Positions 1 through 9,206 of a stretch of DNA of 64,000 bases are shown here, in pieces. How positions within the stretch are numbered: the stretch's first letter is position 1; each line of letters opens with the position of its first letter. Below the pieces are notes generated by a model. That model searched no databases. It saw only the letters and a list, made by a program, of their open reading frames with translations, and was not told the DNA's origin. The DNA comes from Copromyces sp. CBS 386.78 (lineage: Eukaryota > Ascomycota > Sordariomycetes > Sordariales > Sordariaceae), in contig MU839085.1 of NCBI GenBank assembly GCA_030685235.1, forward strand, positions 496,001 to 560,000. Direction: 5' to 3'. Position numbers and translations under genes: made by a program.

Positions 1-339
1 TGAGGACGCGATGGTACCCTGATTTGCATGTATTGCTGTTAGTAAACAGGTGGATTGTGCGGCCATTCACTAACAGCCAGACATCAACGCACTATCGACA
101 ACTTGACGACACTCGAATTTGAAGGCTTCGGGATGCCAACTCGGTCGGACAAAAAACTCGTAATCAAGCATGTCGCTGAAGAGGACGAATTGACTGGCAA
201 AAGCAGAGACAAATCGATAACAATGGGAACAATAATCCATTCGGCCATGCACACCGCTAACGGCGCCGTTCTGTTAGGCAATGAATGACCCAGCAAAGCA
301 GTCCGATAAGTCGGCTCACGGACAGCTGAACTCGGCACT
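1..339. other. Intergenic, no gene seen
   Basis: This stretch lies 3' of the HET-domain gene. Small frames exist on both strands but none has a domain, a splice pattern or a plausible context. I see no repeat or RNA gene. Confidence 0.5.
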
Positions 340-2388
340 CTACACCAAGTCCACGGCCATGTCCTTGACACCATCGAACTGCTTTCCATCCTGCACCGCA
401 AACCACCCAACGCGGTGAAACTTGCCCTTCCCATCGCGGGTAAGCAACAGACCCTCATGCGCGACCACCAGCAGGCACCAAATGTTTGCCGGTCTTGGGT
501 CGCTGGGAAAGTCAAAGTAGCCAAGCGCGATATAGTTGGGTTTCGGTGTTCCACTTGGTGCCGGCGCAGGTTCCGCGCTTGGTGCAGACTTGATCGATTC
601 CATCATGATGCCCTCTGGTGTCAACGGCGTTCTCTTCTTCAGGACATTTGTGCAGCGAACTTGGACGACTTTGCCAAGCATTTGAAGCTCCAGCGCCGGC
701 ATGTACAGCACATCCGGATTTCCTACTCCTTTTGCTGTCGTCCACAACCCCTTTTGATCTCGCGGTTGGATGTGAACATTCTTCACGTCGATCCATTTAG
801 ACTCAATGCGAGGGTTGGTATCCCAGAATACCTCCCCGGTAACATGTGCCCAGCTCCATGATGGTGCTCGAATGACTGGCTTGCCTGGAGTCTCGCCATC
901 ACGTTTGGTCCACGGGGACGCAAGCGGCTTCTCGATAGGTAGAAAGTGTTTGCGACTGGTATATGACCAGCGGCTTTTCCACAACAAGCCCCTTGGCATA
1001 TCGCATTCCCATATCCCAGCCAGGTATCTTGTCTTCAGAACGCCGTGCGCGATCATGGCAACAGAAACGATGCAAGGAAAGATGTCGTGCGGCTCTGTCA
1101 AGGCGCGTGGAGTAAACGAGTTGAGCATCTGATACCATCTCCTCAGTACTTCGGGCTTGGTCCCGGGATTCAGGGAGGTGAGGGATTGTTCCCGCTTGCT
1201 GGTGTCGACATCTACACACCCATCTTCGTACCGCGTGTGTGAGCGGCATTGGTACGCCACCTGATCTTCCCCGAAAATGAGGGAGCGGTTGGAAAGAAGG
1301 GCTTCTTGGAAGCACCAGCCTCTGGTATCTACGGGCCCAACGGATTTTCCGCGCTGGATTGTCAGGTAGACGGATCCGAGATCTGGGCCATCGCCGGTGT
1401 GCGGATTGGGGCCAGCTTTCATGGGGACCGGCTTCGGGAGTTTTTTGGTGGTCAGGTAGTCGTTTGCTACAAAACCCAGACCACTATCGGCAGACCGGCC
1501 GGCGATGATGGTCAGTTCGGCGTTGCCGTAGACCGACGCCATGCGCTTGGACTCGGATTCCCAGTCTTCCTTGTTCTTTTGGATGATGCAGAGGGCGTCG
1601 ATCCAGAGGTAGCGAATCCCAAGGAGGCGAGTGAGGTCAATAGCTTCGGTATGGGTTTTGCTGAGCTCAGATTCGGGAAGGATCTTGGTAAAGTCGGCCA
1701 AGTTCTTGTCGTAGAGCATCGCTTGAGTACCTTTTCCCCAGCAATAGGACAGAGCCGTGTATGGCTGCGGCTGCTTCAGGTCCTTGGTCAAGACGATGCG
1801 AGTGATTCTCTTTGCCGCTGGCAATGCTTGATCTCCAACGTCGATAACCCTCGTAGGCATCTGTCTCGGGCCAGGCGGCGAAGCCTGATTGCAAACTCCA
1901 TGTGTCTTGCGACAAGCCTTCAATGTCCCTTTCGCAAACGTGGCGTAATATTCAGGGTTGCGAGCACTGGTGGTGTACCTTCCCGCGAACAAGGCGCCTG
2001 CTGGGGTGGCAGGGTCGGCAAAGACGGCCAGATGGGTTTGCAATTTGGTGGCATCGTGGCCAACGGCTGAGACAAGAACGCCGCACGAGAGCCAGATCTG
2101 GTCGGGGACGCTGGCGGTGCCTGCAGGATGCCATTCTCCGCGCAGGTAGATGTTGAAATCGCCGTTGTTGCTGGACTTGGGAGCGTTGGCGGGTAGCTTC
2201 TTTGCTAGACAAGCTGCGATGTCCTCTTTGCTGCAGTCGCGTTGAACTTGAGTCCACCACAAGTTGCAGCCGTCGCACTTTTTGGCTGATTGGACGAGGG
2301 CATTGAGGTCTGGGTGGAAGACGACATCATCGTTGAAGAGGTCATAGAAGCGCAGGGTCGAGCACTTGTGGCAGAGGACAGAAGCCAT
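340..2388 (-). CDS. HET-domain (heterokaryon incompatibility-type) protein
   Basis: This is an intronless gene. The HET domain is clear: the block TALSYCWG, then RYLWIDALCIIQ, a W-x-E-S-x-x-M-x-x-VYGNAELTI stretch, and RGWCFQEALLSNRSLIF. Counted from the chosen start these lie at about residues 211-370 of 682. The N-terminus carries CHKC and CDGC cysteine pairs, as many HET proteins do. I chose the Met at 2388 because MASVLCHKC begins the conserved-looking part; the frame stays open to a Met at 2469, which would add 27 residues (709 in all). HET proteins generally act in non-self recognition and cell death after hyphal fusion. Whether this one is an active incompatibility locus cannot be told from one allele. 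It is divergent from the transcription factor gene, with about 0.9 kb between them. Confidence 0.88.
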   Translation of the reverse strand: MASVLCHKCSTLRFYDLFNDDVVFHPDLNALVQSAKKCDGCNLWWTQVQRDCSKEDIAACLAKKLPANAPKSSNNGDFNIYLRGEWHPAGTASVPDQIWLSCGVLVSAVGHDATKLQTHLAVFADPATPAGALFAGRYTTSARNPEYYATFAKGTLKACRKTHGVCNQASPPGPRQMPTRVIDVGDQALPAAKRITRIVLTKDLKQPQPYTALSYCWGKGTQAMLYDKNLADFTKILPESELSKTHTEAIDLTRLLGIRYLWIDALCIIQKNKEDWESESKRMASVYGNAELTIIAGRSADSGLGFVANDYLTTKKLPKPVPMKAGPNPHTGDGPDLGSVYLTIQRGKSVGPVDTRGWCFQEALLSNRSLIFGEDQVAYQCRSHTRYEDGCVDVDTSKREQSLTSLNPGTKPEVLRRWYQMLNSFTPRALTEPHDIFPCIVSVAMIAHGVLKTRYLAGIWECDMPRGLLWKSRWSYTSRKHFLPIEKPLASPWTKRDGETPGKPVIRAPSWSWAHVTGEVFWDTNPRIESKWIDVKNVHIQPRDQKGLWTTAKGVGNPDVLYMPALELQMLGKVVQVRCTNVLKKRTPLTPEGIMMESIKSAPSAEPAPAPSGTPKPNYIALGYFDFPSDPRPANIWCLLVVAHEGLLLTRDGKGKFHRVGWFAVQDGKQFDGVKDMAVDLV

Positions 2389-3278
2389 TATTGGTAGCGG
2401 TGTTGAGCGTCGTCGCACAAATGGGATGGGAATACGGCGGGTTTCGAGCTCTTTTTGTAAGCCCATCATCCCCAGATGTTATATGCACGTGAAGCTGACG
2501 GCGTCGCAGCGCGAGTCTTGATTGTCGGCCGCGGCTGGCGTCAATAGCTGCGCCTCCCGTCTGACAGATGGGATTGGCTAGCCCAATGCGCCGCGTCTCT
2601 CACATCGACCATCTTGCCGGAGGGGGTGTATCGCTTTGGGTGTCGGACTGATTGCCTCGAAGTGTCGTAGTAGATGACGGTCGCCAATGCTGATGTTAGG
2701 TTGACTGGGAAGAATTGAAGCCGAGACAAAGTAAAAAATAAAAACATGGACGGGAAGGATTGACGTGATCGGATGAGGGGCAGATGCACTGGAGGCGCTA
2801 TGACAACTGTTCGGGCGAGCCATGTCGGGCGGGCCCGTGCAATACAGCACCTACATACAGTACACCCCTCTGGGAGGGATTTCCCAAGCGATAACGATAA
2901 CGGCGGGGTACGGGTACCTTGATGGTCAATTCGTCCCTTTGTTCTTTCTCTTCCTTGCAACACCCTTATCCTCATTTATAAGCCGACTCCTTTCCGCCTT
3001 GGTTCACCACAATGGCGTTTCTCCAGCCCACTATTGGTCAACCGCATTCGGCGTTAACGACCTCTCGGCGTTTTGTCCCCTGCTCACCAATGCTCGCCAA
3101 TCGACAGTGCCTCGATCGCTACAGGTAGTAAGTGCTGACAGCAGCTCACTGACGGCTGCCTGACACGGCGACACTGAGAGACACCCAGGTACAGAAGTAC
3201 AGCTGAGTCCGACACAAGACCCCAACTCCGGTCCCATCGTGTTCGTCTTCATCATCCAAATCACTACCTAACCACGAG
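2389..3278. promoter_or_regulatory. Divergent promoter region between HET gene and Zn2Cys6 gene
   Basis: This roughly 0.9 kb interval separates two start codons pointing away from each other, so it must hold both promoters. A CCAAT-type box in reverse (TATTGG) sits near 3032. I see no gene; the short frames here lack support. Confidence 0.45.
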
Positions 3279-4913
3279 ATGGCTCGCAAAGCAGTCCTGC
3301 AAAGCCGACTGGCATGCGACCGATGCCATTCCCAGAAACTGCGATGTCCACGACTAGACAAGACCACGAAACACGCGGATGGATCCTCGAAACAACCACG
3401 GGCATGTGTCCGCTGTGAGCGCGCTAAAGTGCCCTGCGTCTTTAGCCCACGCCAGCGGCGAACCGTGATTCCAAAGTCGGCCGGTGCTCCCAAGCCTACA
3501 CCACCGAATCGCAACATTGCCGCCAGTGCCAATGCTACGCCTGCCTCCACTGGGTTAACCAAGACAGTTCCAACGGTGCCTGAGAATGAAAAAGTCAACT
3601 CGGTGGAGGTGGAGAGCAGACCTTGTAGTCTGGCAGACCCCCTACCCAGCGCCACTACCACACCCACCGACATGGAAGGGTTGGGCCAAGACTTGTATGC
3701 CTCTTCATACTTGGATGGCAGCGACCTACACGTACAAATGCCTGATTCATGTTCCGACCCATCAACAACCTGCACCGACATGTGCCCTCTCTCGCTTGAT
3801 ACCACCACAGGCATAGACTGGGACAACCTCCTCCTCCCCGACCCTCTGCCCCCATTATCCCAAGGCTGGTCTCTCCTCGACATGGACAAATCTTTACACC
3901 CAGCTCCCGCTCCCGACCCACTCTTCCCTCCTCATGGCCCTCAACTTCCCTTCGACCTCATGACCAACTCATCGAACAACGACATGGACCCCATCCTCTT
4001 CCTTCCCTCATCTAACCCTCCGGTCGACTACTCCAACCCTCAAGCCCTCACCCCTTACTCTCCCGTCCGCCAACTAGCCAACCTCAACGTCTCCTTGTAC
4101 GAACACCTCTGCCTCATCCCCCAACTCTACAGCACCCGCGGCTTGCCCACCCTCACCCCCGTCCTGCGCATCGACGTTCTAGAAAAGCGACTACTAGCCA
4201 TCGACCACACCTTCCAATTAACCCAAGAGCTCATCGATATCGTCGGTAAACTCTACCCGCGCTCCGTTCCACTATCCGGTGACGACGCCCCCACCGTTCA
4301 TGGCACGGGAACGGGGGGAGTGCCGTTGGCCCAAGACCAAGCCACCATGCTCCTGCTGCTGTCTTGTGCCCAGCGAGTATGCGACGTCTACGACCTGATG
4401 CTCAGCCACATGGGCAAATGCATCAAGAAAAACACTCTTGCTCACTTTAACGACGGGGGTTTGAAGCCGGTTAGACTGCCGCCGTTTAGAGTGGCGGGGG
4501 TGTTTGCGCCGCCGCCGACGGATAAGGCGGTTACGTTGCACATGTTTATGGTGATGATGATGGCTAGTAATCTGTTTGATCAGTTGCAGGAGGTTCTTGG
4601 GTTGTGGCGGCATGAGGAGCAGGCTGGTTTAGATGCGGTGGACTTGCAGTATCCGGACTTTGGTGGGAGGGAAGCGAAGGAGGCAATTAGGAAGAAGGCC
4701 AGGGACGTGACCATGGAGATTGTGAGTATTAGGCAGATGATCATGTCTTTTCCGGGAATGGGGGTGGAGGAGACGAGACACCCGGGGGTTTTGGAATTGA
4801 GGTCTGGTGGTGCTTGGTTGATTGGGAGTGAAATGGGCAAGGTGATTGGAGAGGCGAAGAGGTTGGCGATTGAGGGTTCAGCTTGTGGGGGAGATTGGGG
4901 TGGGGAGTGTTGA
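3279..4913 (+). CDS. Zn(II)2Cys6 transcription factor, AflR-like C-terminal half
   Basis: A single-exon 544-residue protein. The N-terminus holds a fungal binuclear zinc cluster with Cys13, 16, 23, 43, 46 and 53 (C-x2-C-x6-C-x19-C-x2-C-x6-C), followed by a basic stretch (PRQRR), so it should bind DNA in the nucleus. Residues about 65-250 are rich in Pro, Ser, Thr and Asp and look like a disordered activation region. From about residue 270 the protein is helical and hydrophobic, with segments such as YEHLCLIPQLY and LLLLSCAQRVCDVYDLML, which resembles the C-terminal region of AflR-type regulators of secondary metabolism. No biosynthetic cluster lies next to it in this window, so its targets are unknown. 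The start is the first Met, five codons before the cluster's basic lead-in. Confidence 0.88.
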   Translation: MARKAVLQSRLACDRCHSQKLRCPRLDKTTKHADGSSKQPRACVRCERAKVPCVFSPRQRRTVIPKSAGAPKPTPPNRNIAASANATPASTGLTKTVPTVPENEKVNSVEVESRPCSLADPLPSATTTPTDMEGLGQDLYASSYLDGSDLHVQMPDSCSDPSTTCTDMCPLSLDTTTGIDWDNLLLPDPLPPLSQGWSLLDMDKSLHPAPAPDPLFPPHGPQLPFDLMTNSSNNDMDPILFLPSSNPPVDYSNPQALTPYSPVRQLANLNVSLYEHLCLIPQLYSTRGLPTLTPVLRIDVLEKRLLAIDHTFQLTQELIDIVGKLYPRSVPLSGDDAPTVHGTGTGGVPLAQDQATMLLLLSCAQRVCDVYDLMLSHMGKCIKKNTLAHFNDGGLKPVRLPPFRVAGVFAPPPTDKAVTLHMFMVMMMASNLFDQLQEVLGLWRHEEQAGLDAVDLQYPDFGGREAKEAIRKKARDVTMEIVSIRQMIMSFPGMGVEETRHPGVLELRSGGAWLIGSEMGKVIGEAKRLAIEGSACGGDWGGEC

Positions 4914-5113
4914 TAGGGTTGTAGGGTTGAAGGGCTTGTAATACTCGACGAATCTCTTCTCCGGTGTATAACAGCCAGTTGTATCAACTCAACTCATCGC
5001 TTAATCACGTCCATCCCGCCCTCACCGTCTCTTTCTTGTTCTCCATCTCCAGAGGTACACCATCTCGCACCAAAACCACACCTCCCCCACCATTCCCCAT
5101 CCCTCCCCTTCGT

Positions 5114-6565
5114 CTACTCACTCCAACACCTCCTAACAAACTCCAAAACCTCCCCATTGAACTTGTCCGCCTCCTCCCAAAATAACCAATGCCCACTCTC
5201 ATACCAACTAACTTGGGCTTTCTCATTCCCCCCCTTCCTGGCCCGCTTCACAACCTCCTCCATCCCCTCCAAGCTAAAACACCCGCTCCTCTTCCCGCCC
5301 ATGACCAGCACCGGGCACGTAATCCCCTCGCACGCTTCCCGATGATCATACCTCGTGTGATCAGCTATCAACCTGGCCAGCCATTCTCCCGAAGGACACT
5401 GCGCCGAGATTCTCGTAAAAAAATCCTCGTCTCGCTTCCTCTCCTGTTCAGAGATGTCGTCGGTGTCGGTGGGTAATGGCTCGTAACGATAGCCGAGACA
5501 TTCGTCCACCAGTGCCAAATGCGTGGCGTGCCGCTGGGAAGGGGGTAAGTTCCAAGCTGCCTGGGCGGCTAACATGGTGCGCTCGTCGTAGCAACCTTTG
5601 TGGGACTTGGTGGCGTCCCAGACACCGTCGTCCCCGTCCGAACATGAGCCGAAAGGGGAACGGTCTTGTAAAGGGGCTTGGTCGACAAAGATTAGCCCGC
5701 TGAAATCGGTATCGGTAAAAAGCTCAATGTAGGTCCAGAGGATGGCGGCGCCGATGGAACATCCGATGGCTACTATTTCCAGCGGTGGCTTTGGGTTTGG
5801 CTGGGAACCAGAGTTGTTGTTGTTGTTGTTGTTGTCAGGTCCCAGACGGGAGGTCTTGATGAAATCGAGCATGTTCTTGAGGTCGACGGCTAGGCGGGCG
5901 ACGTGGTACCCGCCTGTGTAGGTGTCGTATTTCTCCTTCTTTTTGGGGCTGTTGTGTCCGGGGGGTTTTCCTTGCTTTGCCCCCGCCGCTTTATTTTGGC
6001 CTTCAGTCCCTTCATCTCTCTTCCCGGCGTCTCTCTCCCTGGCGTCCTGGTTCTCCTCCACTTCCTTTCCCTCCTCCTCCTCCTCCTCGGCGTCGTCGTC
6101 ATCCATCATCCCCGCCCTCGGCTTCCTCTTCTTCTTCCGCAGTCCGGATTTCCCATGCCCGCGCATATCCCACGCTACCACCCAGTGGTTCTTGGCTAGC
6201 TCGTCAAAGTTGCGATCAAAGTACTCGCTTGAACCGGAAAAGCCATGAAGCAGCAAGATCAGGCGGGAGTAGTTGGGTCCTTCCTCTGCGATGACCGAGG
6301 CTTTGGAGGCGCTTCGGAGGCGGTTGGCGGCTGGTGTGCCGGCTGCTGTGCCACTGGTGTTACCGCTTCCGGTCTCAGTGGTGTTGGTATCGGTGGTCCC
6401 GGTGGGGACCGTGCCGCTGGTGGTGGTGCCGGTGGGGCCCGTGAAGGTGAGGATCGGGGAGGTAGGAATGAAGCTTGGGTCCGGGTTCTCGATGGGGAGG
6501 GAGGATTTGAAGGTTAGGAGGGCGCCGTCTGAGGCTTCGAACGTCGTATAGTGAGGGTGCGGCAT
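5114..6565 (-). CDS. Alpha/beta hydrolase with low-complexity inserts
   Basis: A 483-residue, apparently intronless hydrolase. The fold is shown by LLLLHGFSGS (oxyanion loop, about 103-112), WVVAWDMRGHGKSG (about 128-141), the nucleophile elbow AIGCSIGAA with Ser270, and a late SGHWLFW that supplies a candidate catalytic His. Three inserts are unusual: a Thr/Gly-rich stretch (about 44-78), an acidic and then highly charged segment (about 150-215, with runs of Asp and Glu) placed right after the RGHG loop, and a run of Asn (about 245-251) encoded by a GTT/AAC microsatellite. The Met at 6565 is preferred; the frame stays open 99 codons further up, but that part reads like untranslated sequence. 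Substrate is unknown. I do not see a basis for calling it protein phosphatase methylesterase. Confidence 0.82.
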   Translation of the reverse strand: MPHPHYTTFEASDGALLTFKSSLPIENPDPSFIPTSPILTFTGPTGTTTSGTVPTGTTDTNTTETGSGNTSGTAAGTPAANRLRSASKASVIAEEGPNYSRLILLLHGFSGSSEYFDRNFDELAKNHWVVAWDMRGHGKSGLRKKKRKPRAGMMDDDDAEEEEEEGKEVEENQDARERDAGKRDEGTEGQNKAAGAKQGKPPGHNSPKKKEKYDTYTGGYHVARLAVDLKNMLDFIKTSRLGPDNNNNNNNSGSQPNPKPPLEIVAIGCSIGAAILWTYIELFTDTDFSGLIFVDQAPLQDRSPFGSCSDGDDGVWDATKSHKGCYDERTMLAAQAAWNLPPSQRHATHLALVDECLGYRYEPLPTDTDDISEQERKRDEDFFTRISAQCPSGEWLARLIADHTRYDHREACEGITCPVLVMGGKRSGCFSLEGMEEVVKRARKGGNEKAQVSWYESGHWLFWEEADKFNGEVLEFVRRCWSE

Positions 6566-7462
6566 TTTGATGGTGATTGTGCTGATGACTGGCCCAGTGG
6601 CACTGTGGTTGTGATCAAGCGATGAGTTTTGGCGGAGGGAGAAAGTGAAGAAGAACCGTAGTAATGCGAGTTCGGAGGTGCCGGGATTCCGGGACAAAGC
6701 CGGGAGCGGGATCGGACAGCGCCGGACGGGAGTTGAAAAACGGAAGCTGAAAGACGGAAGATGACGCAATGCGGGATGCAAGGAGATAAGATAACGTGCA
6801 GAAATGCAAATCCCGTCAGATGCGCGGCCCGGTTGTGCGAGAACCGGTGAGTCCAGTAACACGCGCCAGACGATTGGTTGGATACTTTCAACTCATCAAG
6901 TAATATCGTAAAAGCAGAGAGCTCGCGGGTTGAAGATGAGGTCCAATTTGATGGTACGGGTTCAACCTAAAGGAGGTTCAACTTGCACGACGTCGAAAAA
7001 AAGTTGCGACTCCATTCCCAAGATGCGGGGAAGGTGGATAAGGGTCAGGGTTAGCGCAAGGAAAATCCCTCAATGCTTTGCTATCAATGGTCCGTGGAAC
7101 TCGGGTTATGACACAGCAACCTGCCCATCAACAACTGGTTCGAACACCAAGAAACAAAACCAGCGAGGGTTTGATCCTGACTAATGGGAGTCCATTTGCA
7201 AGCAAAGATGATCTTGTTCAAGTGCCAGCTTCAAAGCTTTCGAAGTTCGGGTTCGCCGACAGAATAGAAGCCGCTTTTCACGACAGCATCTTCAGCTCGG
7301 AACTGAAGCACGACACCAAATGGCGGTTGGCCAAGGTTATGAGTAGGAATAACCATCATATGCATCTTCATTCATGGGTATCTACAACACCTCGTCTCTT
7401 CTTCTTCTTGGAAAGACATCGCAACGCTCATCAATGCATCCTTACCCCAGACGGATCGGGCG
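6566..7462. other. Intergenic, no gene seen
   Basis: The interval holds the upstream region of the hydrolase and the 3' side of the permease (both on the minus strand). A 135-codon plus-strand frame near 7078-7485 overlaps the end of the permease and has no recognisable features, so I do not call it. Confidence 0.5.
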
Positions 7463-9206
7463 TTAAAACGACCTCCTCCCCGTAACCAAATCCGCATCCT
7501 CCGGCCTGACCCTCTTCGTCTTCTTAAACAACTTCCACCACAAGATATTGATCAAAAACACGGGAATACCGATATAGCTCGTCAAGAACTTATCCACCTG
7601 GAAATGCGGGAAAAACGCGCCAAAGCCGTTAAAGATAATGACCAAGATCGTCAAGAAAAGCGCAATCGGCGCGCCCCACGGCAGCAAGATATTCCTGTAC
7701 GGCATAGCCTCGCGCGGGACACCCTGGACCTTCATGGCCTTGATCATGAAGAGGTACGAAACCAGAATGGCGACCCAGTTGAGGGCACCAAAGACCGTGA
7801 CCAGAGAAACAAAGTAGCCAAACACCTGCGCCGATCCCTTGGTGGCGTTCATGTACCCCAGGAGAATGAACAGCGACGAAAGGATGACGGCCGGGATGGG
7901 CACGCCGCGCTTGTTGGTCTTCATCATGATCGCTGGCGCCTGTCTGTCCTTGGCCAGAGCCCACACGGTGCGGGAAGCGAGGTAAATATCCGAGTTGGCG
8001 GCCGACACGGTGAAGATGAGCAACAGTCCGTTAACCGCATCGTCGAGCTTGTTGATACCGGCGTTCTTGGCCGCGATGACAAAGGGGGAAGCCAAGCCGC
8101 TGGTCTTCTTGACAGCGCCGAGCAGAGGGTCCGTGTACTTGACCGCCATGCCCAGGACGATGATACCGCCAATGTAGAAGAACACGATACGCATGAGCGT
8201 CTGGGTGACGGCGCGGGGAACGTTCTTGCGCGGGTTGGGGGTCTCGCCGAAAGCGACGCCGACGAGCTCGGTGCCAAGATAGGCAAAGGTAGCCTGGACC
8301 ATGCAAGCCCAGACACCCAAGAAACGGCCGGTGGCGCCCTGGATGACAACCTTGTCGTCGCCCGCGGAAGCGGAATACTGGGCAAAGGCGCCGGGGTCGC
8401 GCCAGAATCGGAAGCCGGTGCGCACGTGGTTGGGACCGCCGCCGAGGGCGATGATGAAGCAGAGGAGGATGAGCATGACGATGACGAGGGCTTTGATGAG
8501 GGACATCCAGAATTCTGCTTCGCCGAAGAATGCAACGTGGATGAGCTGTTATTTGTTAGCTTTGCGTCCATCCATCTTGGGGGAGGGAGAAACGTACGTT
8601 GACAGCAATAATCGCGACTCCAAAGACCGTGATCCACACAGACACGTTGATATCCGGTCTCCAATATTGCAGAATGATACCCGTGGCCGTCAGGTTGTTG
8701 GGCAGCACAATCACGTATTTGAAAAAGTAGTTCCAGCCGGTAGCGAAACCAAAGGCAGGATCGACGAAGCGCGAAGCGTAACCGGAGAAGGACTTTTTGT
8801 GCGGCAGCCATGCGCCCATCTCGCCGAGCGCAACCATGACGATGTAGACGATGAATCCCATGATGATGTATCCGATGAGCAGCGAGCCGGGTCCGAGTTT
8901 TAGCGAAGTGCCGGTACCGATGATGAGACCGGTGCCAATGGCGCCAGCGATGGCCATCATGTCTGGACAAAACCCATGTTAGCGATTGGGGTGGCATGCT
9001 AGATCAAGGTTCCGAGACCTACTCAACTGGCGCGGCTTCATGCCACGATGGAGATCATCGGGGCCCTCGCTCTCGCCGTCGTCGTCGACTCGTCCATTTT
9101 CGCTGCTGTAACTAACGGCACCGCGTTCGAACTCATCGCCTTGGTCGTATGCTGGTGCCGTCTTTTCGTCGCTCTTGGACTTGAAGAAGTTGAGTTTGGA
9201 GGCCAT
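7463..9206 (-). CDS. Amino acid permease (fungal YAT/APC family), three exons
   Basis: Exons are 9206-9023, 8962-8598 and 8545-7463; introns of 60 and 52 nt have GT-AG ends and preserve the frame, giving 543 residues. After a hydrophilic, acidic N-terminal tail comes KPRQLN followed by MMAIAGAIGTGLIIGTG, the hallmark first membrane segment of yeast-type amino acid permeases, then ALGEMGAWLP (second block) and about ten more hydrophobic segments ending at a short charged tail. It should import amino acids across the plasma membrane with protons. Substrate range (general or proline-type) cannot be read from sequence alone. The first intron falls just before the first membrane segment, which fixes the start region: exon 1 alone supplies the cytosolic tail. 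Confidence 0.92.

Noticed and set aside
7604..8602. 332-codon plus-strand frame opposite the permease
   Set aside because: Highly charged, repeat-like composition typical of an antisense shadow; the permease on the other strand is certain.
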